This document shows positions 1 to 6,790 of a stretch of 8,478 nucleotides of DNA, piece by piece. Numbering within the stretch: position 1 is the first letter of the stretch; each line of letters opens with the position of its first letter. Below the pieces are notes generated by a model that was given only the letters and a program-made list of their open reading frames with translations, did no database searches and had not been told where the DNA came from. Source of the stretch: CAYLJO01 sp964383905 (lineage in GTDB: Bacteria > Acidobacteriota > Blastocatellia > Pyrinomonadales > Pyrinomonadaceae); the NCBI GenBank assembly GCA_964383905.1, contig CAYLJO010000258.1, positions 1 through 8,478 of the forward strand. Direction: 5' to 3'. The translations under genes were made by a program, and so were the position numbers.

Positions 1-1294
1 TCACTTCCGCGGTGCGCTCCTCATCGTAAGGATTGACGATAAACGCCTCGCCCATCTCTGCGGCGGCCCCGGCGAACTCACTGAGAACCAGTACCCCATC
101 GCCCCCCTCCTGCTGGCAGGCGACATACTCCTTGGCGACCAGGTTCAGGCCGTCACGAAGCGGTGTGACCCATGCCAGATCGGCCGCCGCGTAGAGAGCC
201 GCCAGCTCGGGGCGGGAGATCCCCCGGCGTATGTAAGTAATCGGCGTCCAGTCAGGCGTGCTAAACTCGCCATTGATTTTCCCGACCAGCTCGTCAACTT
301 CCTGGCGCAGCTCCTTGTACATCGGGATCACCTCGCGCGAGGGAACCGCCACCTGGATTAAAACTACTTTGCCCCGCAGCTCAGGGGCTTGCCTGAGAAG
401 CCGTCGAAAGGTCCGCAACCGGTGCGGGATGCCCTTGGTGTAGTCGAGCCGGTCAACGCCGAGCAGGATGTGGCGGTCCGCGAACCGCCGTCGCATCTCG
501 GCCAGCCGGTTCACGGTCTCCTCGTCCTTTTGCACCAGGTCGGTGAACTCCTGTGGGGCGATCCCGATGGGAAGCGCTTCGAGCCGCACGGACCGTCCGC
601 CGACCTCCATCCGGTCCATCCGGCTCTCGACGCCCAGTACGCGGAGGGTGGAGGTCCGGAAATTCTGTAGATAGCTGTAGGTATGGAAAGCCAGGTAATC
701 TGCCCCGAGTAGACCCTGCAGCAACTCTTCCCGCCGCGGGAGAAGGCGGAAGACTGTTGACGAAGGGAAGGGGATGTGTAGGAAGAAGCCGATGCGCGCG
801 TCCGGCACCGCCTGACGCAGGAGTTGGGGCAGCAGCATCAACTGATAATCGTGAATCCAGACGAGGTCACCCGGGCGTAGGTGTTCGAGAACGACGTCGC
901 GGAACCGGCGGTTAGCCTCGATGTATGCTTTCCAGTGCTCCGGGTCAAAGTTAAGTAGTGAAGGGAAATTGTGGAACAGCGGCCACAGGGTCTGGTTGGC
1001 ATACCCTTCGTAGAATCCGTGAGCGATCTCCGGCGGAATGTCCACGGCGAAGTATCGCTCCCGCTCCGCCCACCGCTTGAGTAGTTTCTGCCGCTTGTCG
1101 TCGGCGACACCCGACGCGTCCCCCGACCAGCCGATCCAGATTCCGTGGGTCCGCCGCAGGATCGGACCCATCGCCGTCGCCAGGCCGCCGGTGCTGCGGT
1201 CGGTGCGCCACCCTTCGCCCGACCGCTTGAGAGTTAAAGGCAAGCGGTTTGAAACTACCACCAGGCGGCTATTAGTATCTGTCCCCGAACTCAT
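1..1294 (-). CDS. otsA: Trehalose-6-phosphate synthase (OtsA, GT20), C-terminus cut by window edge
   Basis: Transfers glucose from a nucleotide sugar (usually UDP-glucose) to glucose-6-phosphate, giving trehalose-6-phosphate in the cytoplasm. My reading gives 431 residues before the edge; family members of the single-domain type have about 460-490, so either about 40-60 residues are missing or an OtsB phosphatase domain follows outside. GT20 hallmarks are all present: SNRLP near residue 15, GIWIGWSG (51-58), YANQTLWPLFH (98-108), WIHDYQL (146-152), FLHIPFP (171-177), DRLDYTKGIPHR (281-292) and TPLRDGLNLVAKEY (377-390). By spacing to the E. coli enzyme the substrate-binding residues are D149, H173, R282, K287, D381 and E389, so the enzyme should be active. 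The ATG at 1294 is preceded six bases upstream by AGGGGGG, a good ribosome binding site. It starts 53 bases after treS and is probably cotranscribed with it. Confidence 0.95.
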   Translation of the reverse strand, partial: MSSGTDTNSRLVVVSNRLPLTLKRSGEGWRTDRSTGGLATAMGPILRRTHGIWIGWSGDASGVADDKRQKLLKRWAERERYFAVDIPPEIAHGFYEGYANQTLWPLFHNFPSLLNFDPEHWKAYIEANRRFRDVVLEHLRPGDLVWIHDYQLMLLPQLLRQAVPDARIGFFLHIPFPSSTVFRLLPRREELLQGLLGADYLAFHTYSYLQNFRTSTLRVLGVESRMDRMEVGGRSVRLEALPIGIAPQEFTDLVQKDEETVNRLAEMRRRFADRHILLGVDRLDYTKGIPHRLRTFRRLLRQAPELRGKVVLIQVAVPSREVIPMYKELRQEVDELVGKINGEFSTPDWTPITYIRRGISRPELAALYAAADLAWVTPLRDGLNLVAKEYVACQQEGGDGVLVLSEFAGAAAEMGEAFIVNPYDEERTAEV

Positions 1295-1347
1295 CGATGA
1301 CCCCCCTGTGCCCGCGGAGCGTGAAGATTAGAATTCCTCGATTTACC

Positions 1348-3009
1348 TTATCCCACTTTGCTCTTTTTGAGAAGAAACCAGTAGAAGCCGAACCGGGCGA
1401 GCGCGAGCTGGTACGGGCGATCGGTGATCGCGGGGAACTCTGTTTCGCCCAGCATCTCCACCGGCGTTGCCCTCCGGTGCTTTTGCAGATCAAGCTCGAC
1501 CGGCTGCGCAAACTGCGAGAGATTGAACACGCAGAGGACCGCCTCGCCCTTGTAGGTCCGCGTGAACGAAAAGATTTTCCTGTTTTCCGGCTTGACGAAC
1601 TCCATCGAGCCGCGGCTGAACACTTGATGGCTGCGGCGCAGGTGAATCATCTGCCGAATCCAGTTGAGCAGCGAGGTGTCATACCTTCGCTGCGCTTCGA
1701 CATTGACCGACTGGTAGCCGTAGAGCGGGTTACTAATGACGGGGAAGTACAGTTGCTCGAAATCGGCCTTCGAGAATCCGGCGTTGCGATCGGCCGACCA
1801 CTGCATCGGCGTGCGCACGCCGTCGCGGTCGCCCAGGTAGATGTTATCGCCCATGCCGATCTCATCCCCGTAGTAGAGGAAGGGACTCCCCGGAAGACTG
1901 AACAGCAACCCGTGCAGGAGCTCGGTGCGGCGACGGCTGTTATCGAGGAGCGGCGCCAGCCGCCGGCGGATGCCGAGGTTGAGGCGCATCCGGCGGTCTT
2001 TGGCGTATTCGTTGTAAAGGTAGTCGCGCTCCTCGTCGGTCACCATCTCGAGCGTCAACTCGTCGTGGTTACGAAGAAACATCCCCCACTGGCAGTTCTC
2101 GGGGATGGCCGGCGTCCGCTCTAAAATTTCGACGATGGGTCTTCGATCCTCCTGCCTCAACGCCATGAAGAGCCGGGGCATGATCGGGAAGTGATAGCCC
2201 ATCTGGAATTCGTCGCCGCTGCCGAAGTAGGCCACCACGTCTTCGGGCCACTGGTTGGCCTCGCCCAGCAGTAGGCAGTTGGGGTAGTTGGCCTCGACAT
2301 GGGCGCGCAGTCGCCTGAGAAACGCGTGGGTCTCGGGCAGGTTTTCGCAATTGGTGCCTTCACGCTCGAACAGGTACGGGACGGCGTCCACGCGAAAGCC
2401 GTCGATGCCGAGCTCCAACCAGAAGGAGACGACGTCGAGCATCGCCCGCTGGACCTCTTCGTTGTCATAGTTGAGGTCCGGCTGATGGCGGAAGAACCGG
2501 TGCCAGTAGAAAGCGTGCGCCTCATCATCCCACGTCCAGTTCGAGCGCTCGGTGTCGATAAAGATGATCCGGGCGCCCGTGTATTTCTGGTCCGTATCGC
2601 TCCAGACATACCAGTCGCGTTTAGGCGAATCGGACGAGCTGCGCGCCTCCTGAAACCAGGGGTGCTGGTCGGAAGTGTGATTGATGACGAGGTCGGCGAT
2701 GACGCGGATCCCGCGCGCGTGGGCCGCCGCGAGGAAGTCCTTGAAATCCTCCAGGGCGCCGTACTCCGGCAGGATGGCGTAGTAGTCGGAGATGTCGTAG
2801 CCGCCGTCGCGAAGCGGCGAAGGGTACATCGGCAGCAGCCAGATGCAATCAATTCCCAACCACTGCAGGTAGTCGAGTTTTTCGGTCAGTCCGCGGAAGT
2901 CGCCGACGCCGTCATTATTGGAATCATAAAAGCCGCGGACGTAGACTTCATAAAAGACCGCGTCCTTGTACCAGAGGGGATCATCCCGCAGGCTGTTCAA
3001 CTCTACCAT
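1348..3009 (-). CDS. treS: Trehalose synthase / maltose alpha-D-glucosyltransferase (TreS, GH13)
   Basis: Interconverts maltose and trehalose by intramolecular transglucosylation. The product has 553 residues, the normal length for stand-alone TreS, and lacks the fused maltokinase domain found in some bacteria. The GH13 barrel runs from about residue 12 to 455, with a C-terminal beta domain to the end. Visible motifs: the TreS-type start PLWYKDAVFYEVYVRGF (11-27), DLVINHTSDQHPWF (106-119), GFRVDAVPY (204-212, nucleophile D208), GEANQWPEDV (249-258, acid/base E250), RNHDELTLEM (313-322, D316), and YYGDEIGMGDNIYLGDRDGVRTPMQW (379-404). The 42-residue gap between D208 and E250 equals that in mycobacterial TreS. 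The NHTSDQHPW and GEANQWPED contexts separate it from oligo-1,6-glucosidases and amylases. The ATG at 3009 has AAGGA eight bases upstream. It is divergent from treZ and leads into otsA. Confidence 0.95.
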   Translation of the reverse strand: MVELNSLRDDPLWYKDAVFYEVYVRGFYDSNNDGVGDFRGLTEKLDYLQWLGIDCIWLLPMYPSPLRDGGYDISDYYAILPEYGALEDFKDFLAAAHARGIRVIADLVINHTSDQHPWFQEARSSSDSPKRDWYVWSDTDQKYTGARIIFIDTERSNWTWDDEAHAFYWHRFFRHQPDLNYDNEEVQRAMLDVVSFWLELGIDGFRVDAVPYLFEREGTNCENLPETHAFLRRLRAHVEANYPNCLLLGEANQWPEDVVAYFGSGDEFQMGYHFPIMPRLFMALRQEDRRPIVEILERTPAIPENCQWGMFLRNHDELTLEMVTDEERDYLYNEYAKDRRMRLNLGIRRRLAPLLDNSRRRTELLHGLLFSLPGSPFLYYGDEIGMGDNIYLGDRDGVRTPMQWSADRNAGFSKADFEQLYFPVISNPLYGYQSVNVEAQRRYDTSLLNWIRQMIHLRRSHQVFSRGSMEFVKPENRKIFSFTRTYKGEAVLCVFNLSQFAQPVELDLQKHRRATPVEMLGETEFPAITDRPYQLALARFGFYWFLLKKSKVG

Positions 3010-3207
3010 CCGCCCAATCCTTCATCGTTTAAGTTCAGTGGCAGCTAGCAAGATACCGGCAAGTTTGCTATCAATGCAAGACTGGCGAAAGTAAAAAGCT
3101 TAGACTCCTTAGACAGAATTCACAGGATTGACATGATAAAACCTCGAAAGCTTTTTTGCTATCCTGTGAACCCTGTCTTAATTTCCTGAGGACCATAGAA
3201 GATATAT
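3010..3207. promoter_or_regulatory. Divergent treS / treZ intergenic region
   Basis: This 198-base region must hold the start signals of both trehalose arms unless they are read from distant promoters. It is noticeably more A+T-rich than the flanking genes. It contains AAGGA (complement of 3018-3022) as the treS ribosome binding site, and near treZ both TGAGGA (3187-3192) and AGAAGA (3197-3202). I could not pick a convincing -35/-10 pair in either direction. A small inverted repeat, TAGCAA (3046-3051) with TTGCTA (3065-3070), and the large hairpin at 3112-3177 occupy much of it. Confidence 0.5.
3112..3177. repeat. Imperfect inverted repeat / dispersed-type hairpin upstream of treZ
   Basis: GACAGAATTCACAGGAT (3112-3128) pairs with ATCCTGTGAACCCTGTC (3161-3177): 17-base arms with two mismatches around a 32-base loop. 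The loop itself holds a short AAAGCTTT palindrome. Arms of the type GAATTCACAGGAT...ATCCTGTGAA are, from general knowledge, a frequent intergenic repeat in acidobacterial and other environmental genomes, so this is probably a REP- or MITE-like element and not a treZ-specific operator. It ends 30 bases before the treZ start. Only one copy is present in this window, so dispersal is inferred. Confidence 0.6.
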
Positions 3208-5115
3208 GTGATGCCGACCCTATCACATGACAACCGACGGCGCGGCGCCCCGTGGGAGCTTCAATTCGGCGCTTCATGTCTCGCGCACGGTGGCGTGAGG
3301 TTTCGCGCCTGGGCGCCGCGGGCAAAACATCTTTCGGTCAGGATCATGGGCGAAGTTCCACACACGATCCCGATGGAGCGCATCGGGGGCGATGTCTTTG
3401 AGGTGATGGCCGCCGACCTCGAACCAGGAGTGGACTACAAGTATGTCATCGAGAGTGTGAAGGAACGCCCCGACCCGGTCTCTCTCTTTCAGCCGGAAGG
3501 TGTTCACGGCCCGTCACGCGTCCTCGACCCGGGGTCTTTCACGTGGTCGGACACGGACTGGAAGGGATTGGCGCTCGAGGACTACCTCATCTATGAGCTG
3601 CACGTCGGGACCTTTACGCCGGAAGGGACCTTCGAAGCGATCATCCCGAAGCTCGCCTATCTGAGTGGGCTGGGGATCACCGCCATTGAGCTGATGCCGG
3701 TTGCGGAGTTTCCGGGCGGCCGCAACTGGGGCTATGACGGCGTCCACCTCTACGCACCACAGTCAACCTACGGAGGGCCGCTGGGTCTGAAGAAGCTGAT
3801 CGACGCCTGCCACGCTCAGGGGCTGGCCGTGATCCTGGACGTGGTCTATAACCACCTCGGCCCGGAGGGAAACTACCTGGCCGACTACGCCGGCTATTTT
3901 AGCCACAGCCACCGGACGCCGTGGGGCGCGGGTCTAAACTTTGACGGCCCGGAAAGCGACGGCGTACGACGCTTCTTTATCGACAACGCCCTGTACTGGC
4001 TGACCGAGTACTACGTTGACGCTCTTCGCCTGGACGCCATTCATCGGATGTTTGACATCGGCCCGCGTCACATTCTGGAGGAGATCGGCGAAGAGTTTCA
4101 GCAGCAGGCGCGGGCCCTCGGACGTTCGGCATGGATCATCGCCGAAAGCGACCTCAACGATGTGCGTGTGATTAAGCCGCCGGCGGAGTGCGGCTACGGC
4201 CTGGACGCTCAGTGGAGCGACGACTTCCATCATTCGCTTCACGCCCTGCTCACAAAGACAAGGCGGGGCTACTTCGCGGACTTCGGCCGGGTCGAAGATT
4301 TAAGCAAGGCCATCACCGAAGGCTTCGTCAACGACGGTCGAATCTCGGTGTACCGGAGGAAGCGCCACGGCACTTCGTCGGCCGCCCGGCCCGGCCGGCA
4401 GTTCGTCACCTTTATTCAGAACCACGACCAGATCGCCAACAGCTACTGGGGCGAACGATTATCCACACTCGTCACAGTTGAAGAGCAGAAGCTTGCCGCG
4501 ACCGTCCTCATCTGTGCGCCAAACCTTCCCATGATCTTCATGGGCCAGGAGTACGGAGAGACCGCGCCGTTCCTCTATTTTACGAGCCATACCGATCCCG
4601 CGCTCATCGAGTCGGTCCGTGAAGGCCGCCAGAAAGAGTATGCCCCGTACGCTTTAGACCGGGAGTTCGCCGACCCCCAATCGCCTGTCACGTTCGAGCG
4701 GTCAAGACTCAGGTGGGCGCAGCTTGATCAATCACCGCATCGGGAGATCCTACGCTTTTATCGTGATTTGATCGCCCTGCGGAAGCATCACCCGTGCCTC
4801 TCCAACTGCGACAAAGGGCTCACGAGCGTGGAAGAGAGCGAAGAACAGAGTTGGCTGGCGATCAGGCGAGGGGATGCGTCCGGATCGAGCGCAGTGATTC
4901 TCTGCAACCTTTCCGCCGCGAGTCAGACCATTCCGGCGACGTTTGTTGGAGACGGATGGCGATTGGCGCTCTGGAGCGCCGATCCTAACTATGGGGGCAG
5001 CCGGGACATTGTCGCACCTCCACGAACGGTGAATGCAGGCACTACGTCCGGCTTGAGCATCCCTCTCTCCGGCTGGGGTGCTGTAATTTACCTCGGTTCT
5101 AATATGGGCCAGTGA
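3208..5115 (+). CDS. treZ: Malto-oligosyltrehalose trehalohydrolase (TreZ, GH13)
   Basis: Releases free trehalose from maltooligosyltrehalose, the product of TreY acting on glycogen-type glucans. About 635 residues, within the family range. Layout: N-terminal CBM48-like beta domain (about 17-108; GVRFRAWAPRAK at 29-40), GH13 barrel from LIYELHVGTFTPEGTF (127-142), and a C-terminal beta domain (about 545-630). Motifs: GRNWGYDGVHLYAPQSTYGG (171-190), DVVYNHLGPEGNY (211-223), ALRLDAIH (272-279, nucleophile D276), IIAESDLND (310-318, acid/base E313), FIQNHDQIAN (402-411, D407) and FMGQEYGE (444-451). The 94-residue E313-D407 gap equals that of Sulfolobus TreZ. The start is GTG at 3208 or ATG at 3211; AGAAGA at 3197-3202 suits both, and numbering here starts at the GTG. 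The AESDLND and QEYGE contexts argue against GlgB. Divergent from treS; the next gene downstream faces the other way. Confidence 0.95.
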   Translation: MMPTLSHDNRRRGAPWELQFGASCLAHGGVRFRAWAPRAKHLSVRIMGEVPHTIPMERIGGDVFEVMAADLEPGVDYKYVIESVKERPDPVSLFQPEGVHGPSRVLDPGSFTWSDTDWKGLALEDYLIYELHVGTFTPEGTFEAIIPKLAYLSGLGITAIELMPVAEFPGGRNWGYDGVHLYAPQSTYGGPLGLKKLIDACHAQGLAVILDVVYNHLGPEGNYLADYAGYFSHSHRTPWGAGLNFDGPESDGVRRFFIDNALYWLTEYYVDALRLDAIHRMFDIGPRHILEEIGEEFQQQARALGRSAWIIAESDLNDVRVIKPPAECGYGLDAQWSDDFHHSLHALLTKTRRGYFADFGRVEDLSKAITEGFVNDGRISVYRRKRHGTSSAARPGRQFVTFIQNHDQIANSYWGERLSTLVTVEEQKLAATVLICAPNLPMIFMGQEYGETAPFLYFTSHTDPALIESVREGRQKEYAPYALDREFADPQSPVTFERSRLRWAQLDQSPHREILRFYRDLIALRKHHPCLSNCDKGLTSVEESEEQSWLAIRRGDASGSSAVILCNLSAASQTIPATFVGDGWRLALWSADPNYGGSRDIVAPPRTVNAGTTSGLSIPLSGWGAVIYLGSNMGQ

Positions 5116-5175
5116 GATCCGATGACGGTACTGCGAGAGAAAGCTACCGGGTAAGTTATGGAATGAAGCTCATCT

Positions 5176-5286
5176 ATAGCAAGTTGCGAATGGATGTAAC
5201 CCGAAGCCTCACCACGGAGACACAGAGGGGGCACAGAGAATACAGCTTACACCCAATCGCCATCTGCTATATTGTTGTGCGGTGTG
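5176..5286. repeat. Intergenic direct repeat, copy 1 (ACCACGGAG-CACAGAG type)
   Basis: Imperfect match in the same orientation to 5963-6062. Shared blocks in order: ATAGCAAG.TGCGAATG.ATGTAAC, CCTCACCACGGAG.CACAGAG, ACACCC.AT..CCATCTGC.ATATT, then TGCGG. This copy has about 11 extra bases after CACAGAG, where GGCACAGAGAA partly repeats the preceding unit. It begins 60 bases after the treZ stop and lies just beyond the stop of the minus-strand YkgJ-like pseudogene (36 bases between them). Sequences with ACCACGGAGACACAGAG are widely scattered in intergenic DNA of acidobacteria and some other phyla (general knowledge). No coding sense is apparent on either strand. Confidence 0.75.
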
Positions 5287-5300
5287 GCGCGCTGTGGACC

Positions 5301-5321
5301 AGGGAGGCCTTTCCGCTCCCT
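5301..5321 (-). terminator. Short stem-loop directly after the YkgJ-like reading frame
   Basis: AGGGAG (5301-5306) and CTCCCT (5316-5321) form a six-base stem with a nine-base loop. It begins at the base after the TAG stop at 5324-5322 on the minus strand. There is no U-run following it, so it is at best a weak or Rho-assisted terminator or a 3'-end stabiliser. A stem this short can also occur by chance. Confidence 0.25.
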
Positions 5322-5827
5322 CTACTTGTCAAAGCTTTGGGCCAGGGCGATCTCTTCACGCAGCGACTCGGTGGCCGGCACCAGGCTCGCTTTGGGATCC
5401 AGGCAGAAGAGGTCCCACGCCTCATCATTGAACCCCTTTTGCCGTACGTACCAGCGGTCATGCTCATCTCGATCAATGGGAAAGAGGGCGCAGGCCGCCG
5501 GTTTGTACCGAAACTTATCCCCTTCCGCCGCGCCGGCGCGGTGCAGCACGCATCTCTGATTGAAGAAGACGCACCAGCCCTGCGAAACACGCATGACGAG
5601 TTGGTCAACCTTTCGGCGCCGGCCGAGATAACCCTTCCTGAGCACGAGCGCGCGGGCGGCGGGGGCGCAGCATGGGCAGGAACTTGTGTAAATTGTCTTT
5701 GATCAGCTCAGCCTCAATAAACGGGGGGCTGCCCCTCCCGGCAGCAGATGCCGTCGCAGCCCCGGCCATATATACACTTGAACCTCGCTTCCCTGAGGTT
5801 GATGCTTGGCAAGCTACGTTCCATCAT
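5322..5827 (-). pseudogene. YkgJ-like CxxxCC cysteine-cluster protein, broken by two +1 frameshifts
   Basis: Proteins of this type carry clustered cysteines thought to bind zinc or an iron-sulfur centre; substrate unknown. The frame opens at ATG ATG (5827-5822) with GGAAGAG a few bases upstream. It reads RFKCIYGRGCDGICCREGQPP, then meets a stop at 5716-5714. Dropping one C from the six-C run (5723-5728) moves to the frame reading FIEAELIKDNLHKFLPMLRP. Dropping one C from the five-C run (5661-5665) moves to the frame reading AARALVLRKGYLGRR, GWCVFFNQRCVLH, YKPAACALFPIDRD and WDLFCLDPK, ending at TAG 5324-5322. With both removed the length is exactly 504 bases, 167 residues, with cysteines at 18, 24, 28, 29, 85, 92, 112 and 141. 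As it stands only a 37-residue N-terminal peptide and a 107-residue C-terminal piece (GTG at 5645) are readable. Either a real pseudogene or two homopolymer sequencing errors; the ligase remnant just upstream favours real decay. Confidence 0.8.
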
Positions 5828-5840
5828 GAGCTCTTCCGCC

Positions 5841-5945
5841 TCAGATCACAATCGTCTCCTCACTGTCGTACTCCTCGAAAGCGTCGTCGGGAAGATGCGC
5901 CGCGACGCTCAAAGGTCGTGCGTTGTAGAGAAGAGCCACTTTCAT
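5841..5945 (-). pseudogene. N-terminal remnant resembling a D-Ala-D-Ala-ligase-like (ATP-grasp) protein
   Basis: A 34-codon frame: MKVALLYNARPLSV, then HLPDDAFEEYDSEETIVI and TGA (5843-5841). The pattern of a hydrophobic first strand, YNARP, and then an acidic (E)EYDSEETI segment is how I recall many D-alanine-D-alanine-ligase-like ATP-grasp proteins beginning; those are about 300-350 residues, so roughly nine tenths would be missing. After TIV the expected continuation into the first helix is absent, and the YkgJ-like start codon follows 13 bases after the stop, which suggests an internal deletion joined the two. There is no good ribosome binding site (only AAAGA), and the repeat at 5963-6062 begins 17 bases upstream of the ATG. 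Family assignment rests on memory of a short motif; it could instead be an unrelated short peptide. Confidence 0.5.
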
Positions 5946-5962
5946 TCTTTAATATTTACTTG

Positions 5963-6062
5963 ATAGCAAGATGCGAATGAATGTAACGCAGGGCCTCACC
6001 ACGGAGGCACAGAGAACGCCTCTGACACCCGATGACCATCTGCGATATTTCCTGCGGCAGTG
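5963..6062. repeat. Intergenic direct repeat, copy 2 (ACCACGGAG-CACAGAG type)
   Basis: Second member of the pair described for 5176-5286, in the same orientation and about 11 bases shorter because it lacks the partial CACAGAG duplication. It sits 37 bases beyond the stop of the minus-strand sunset-domain gene (6100) and 17 bases upstream of the ligase-like remnant. The two copies are diverged at scattered positions, so the duplication is not recent, or both were acquired from a dispersed family. Confidence 0.75.
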
Positions 6063-6099
6063 AGGGCCTTCGACTTGGCGCTATGTTGCCGGCCGGCGC

Positions 6100-6420
6100 T
6101 TAGGGGCAGTTCTTCGCCGGCTTGTATCCGGCTTTCTCTGCCTCCTCGCCGGTGCCGAAGATAGTCCTGCGCTCTACCGGCACCTTCTCGTAATCGGGGC
6201 AGGCGGGCCAGTAAAAGGTCTTGGTGTGGGTGTCGCCCCTGACCGGCCCGGATACCTCAGCCCTCTCCTTTTTGGCCTGCTGCTCGCTATTGCGATTGGC
6301 GCTGGCGCCCGCTCGCCTCGCGCGCCCGCGCCGTCGTCTCTGCTGCCCCACCGTGGACTCCAGGGGCAAACAGACGAGGGCCAGAATCACTATCAAAATA
6401 AGTCTCCATGGGCGCTTCAT
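6100..6420 (-). CDS. Small exported protein with a C-terminal Ada-like 'sunset' domain
   Basis: 106 residues. Residues 1-25 (MKRPWRLILIVILALVCLPL...) are a clear signal peptide with no lipobox cysteine at the expected place. A basic, low-complexity linker follows (27-52, rich in R, A and Q). The C-terminal domain (about 66-106) reads TKTFYWPACPDYEKV ... FGTGEEAEKAGYKPAKNCP and aligns without gaps to the end of the nuclease encoded upstream at 6791-7585, 22 of 40 positions identical. The histidine of the YHxPxC motif is replaced here by tyrosine (FYWPAC), so any metal site may be altered. Its molecular role is unknown. The start is strongly supported by AGGAGAAG five bases before the ATG; it begins 53 bases after the 98-residue gene and is likely the last gene of the same transcript. 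Confidence 0.85.
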   Translation of the reverse strand: MKRPWRLILIVILALVCLPLESTVGQQRRRRGRARRAGASANRNSEQQAKKERAEVSGPVRGDTHTKTFYWPACPDYEKVPVERRTIFGTGEEAEKAGYKPAKNCP

Positions 6421-6428
6421 GATCTTCT

Positions 6429-6447
6429 CCTGTGATCCGATGACAGG
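6429..6447 (-). promoter_or_regulatory. Small hairpin overlapping the ribosome binding site of the sunset-domain gene
   Basis: CCTGT (6429-6433) and ACAGG (6443-6447) form a five-base stem with a nine-base loop. In the minus-strand mRNA the 3' arm ACAGG contains the AGG of the AGGAG Shine-Dalgarno sequence, so pairing would partly hide it. The stem is short and the effect, if any, would be weak. Confidence 0.25.
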
Positions 6448-6473
6448 TTAATCGGGGCGGAAAGACGGCTCAA

Positions 6474-6770
6474 TTAATCGGCATACTCCATCTTGTTATT
6501 CTTATCCCGGAGCATCACGCTCGACGTTGCTTCGGCGAGCATGATCCGGGCGCTCGTGCCGTCCTGAAAGTCGAGGCTCATCACAGCTCCGCTCTGACGC
6601 ACAGATTTGACGATGCGGCCGTTCAAGGCGGCTCCGGTCACTTCGCCGCCGGTCTTAATTCCCAGCGTCGAGCCGTCGGTAAAAGTCAGACTCAAGTGAT
6701 TATCGCTTTGACTCGCCGCCTGGACTGTGCGCCCGGCAAGCAGTGGCGTCAGTTTCTTATTGGCTGCCAT
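6474..6770 (-). CDS. 98-residue hypothetical protein with two tandem beta-rich repeats
   Basis: No signal peptide or membrane segment, so cytoplasmic by default. Two 30-residue units align without gaps: residues 11-40 (LAGRTVQAASQS...LTFTDGSTLGIKT) and 49-78 (LNGRIVKSVRQS...LDFQDGTSARIML), with 12 of 30 positions identical. Each has the look of a beta hairpin pair: L.GR.V, then a turn, then S-L-x-F-x-D-G-(S/T). A conserved-looking tail SSVMLRDKNNKMEYAD ends the protein. I recall similar stand-alone hypothetical proteins in acidobacteria but know no function. The ATG at 6770 is preceded by AAGGGG at a suitable distance. It starts 20 bases after the nuclease gene stop, which indicates cotranscription. 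Confidence 0.8.
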   Translation of the reverse strand: MAANKKLTPLLAGRTVQAASQSDNHLSLTFTDGSTLGIKTGGEVTGAALNGRIVKSVRQSGAVMSLDFQDGTSARIMLAEATSSVMLRDKNNKMEYAD

Positions 6771-6790
6771 ACCTTGTTCCCCTTGAATAA

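Noticed and set aside
1297..2124. Long plus-strand open frame of 275 codons
   Set aside because: It is antisense to treS and the start of otsA, with composition dictated by those genes and no recognisable protein.
2299..3048. Plus-strand open frame of 249 codons antisense to treS
   Set aside because: A shadow of a GC-rich gene; the minus-strand reading has every TreS motif.
3128..3133. TTGACA as a -35 box for treZ
   Set aside because: It lies inside the hairpin, and no acceptable -10 sequence occurs 16-19 bases downstream (CTTTTT at 17).
5112..5702. Plus-strand open frame of 196 codons after treZ
   Set aside because: It runs through the intergenic repeat and antisense to the YkgJ-like gene; the minus strand carries the family motifs.
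3065..5969. GATAGCAA / TTGCTATC recurring at 3065, 3156 and 5962
   Set aside because: Three copies of an 8-mer are not unusual at this length; one copy is inside the large hairpin and one inside the direct repeat.
5116..6444. GATCCGATGAC repeated at 5116-5126 and 6434-6444
   Set aside because: An 11-base match between two places is expected several times by chance in a window of this size, and the flanks do not match.
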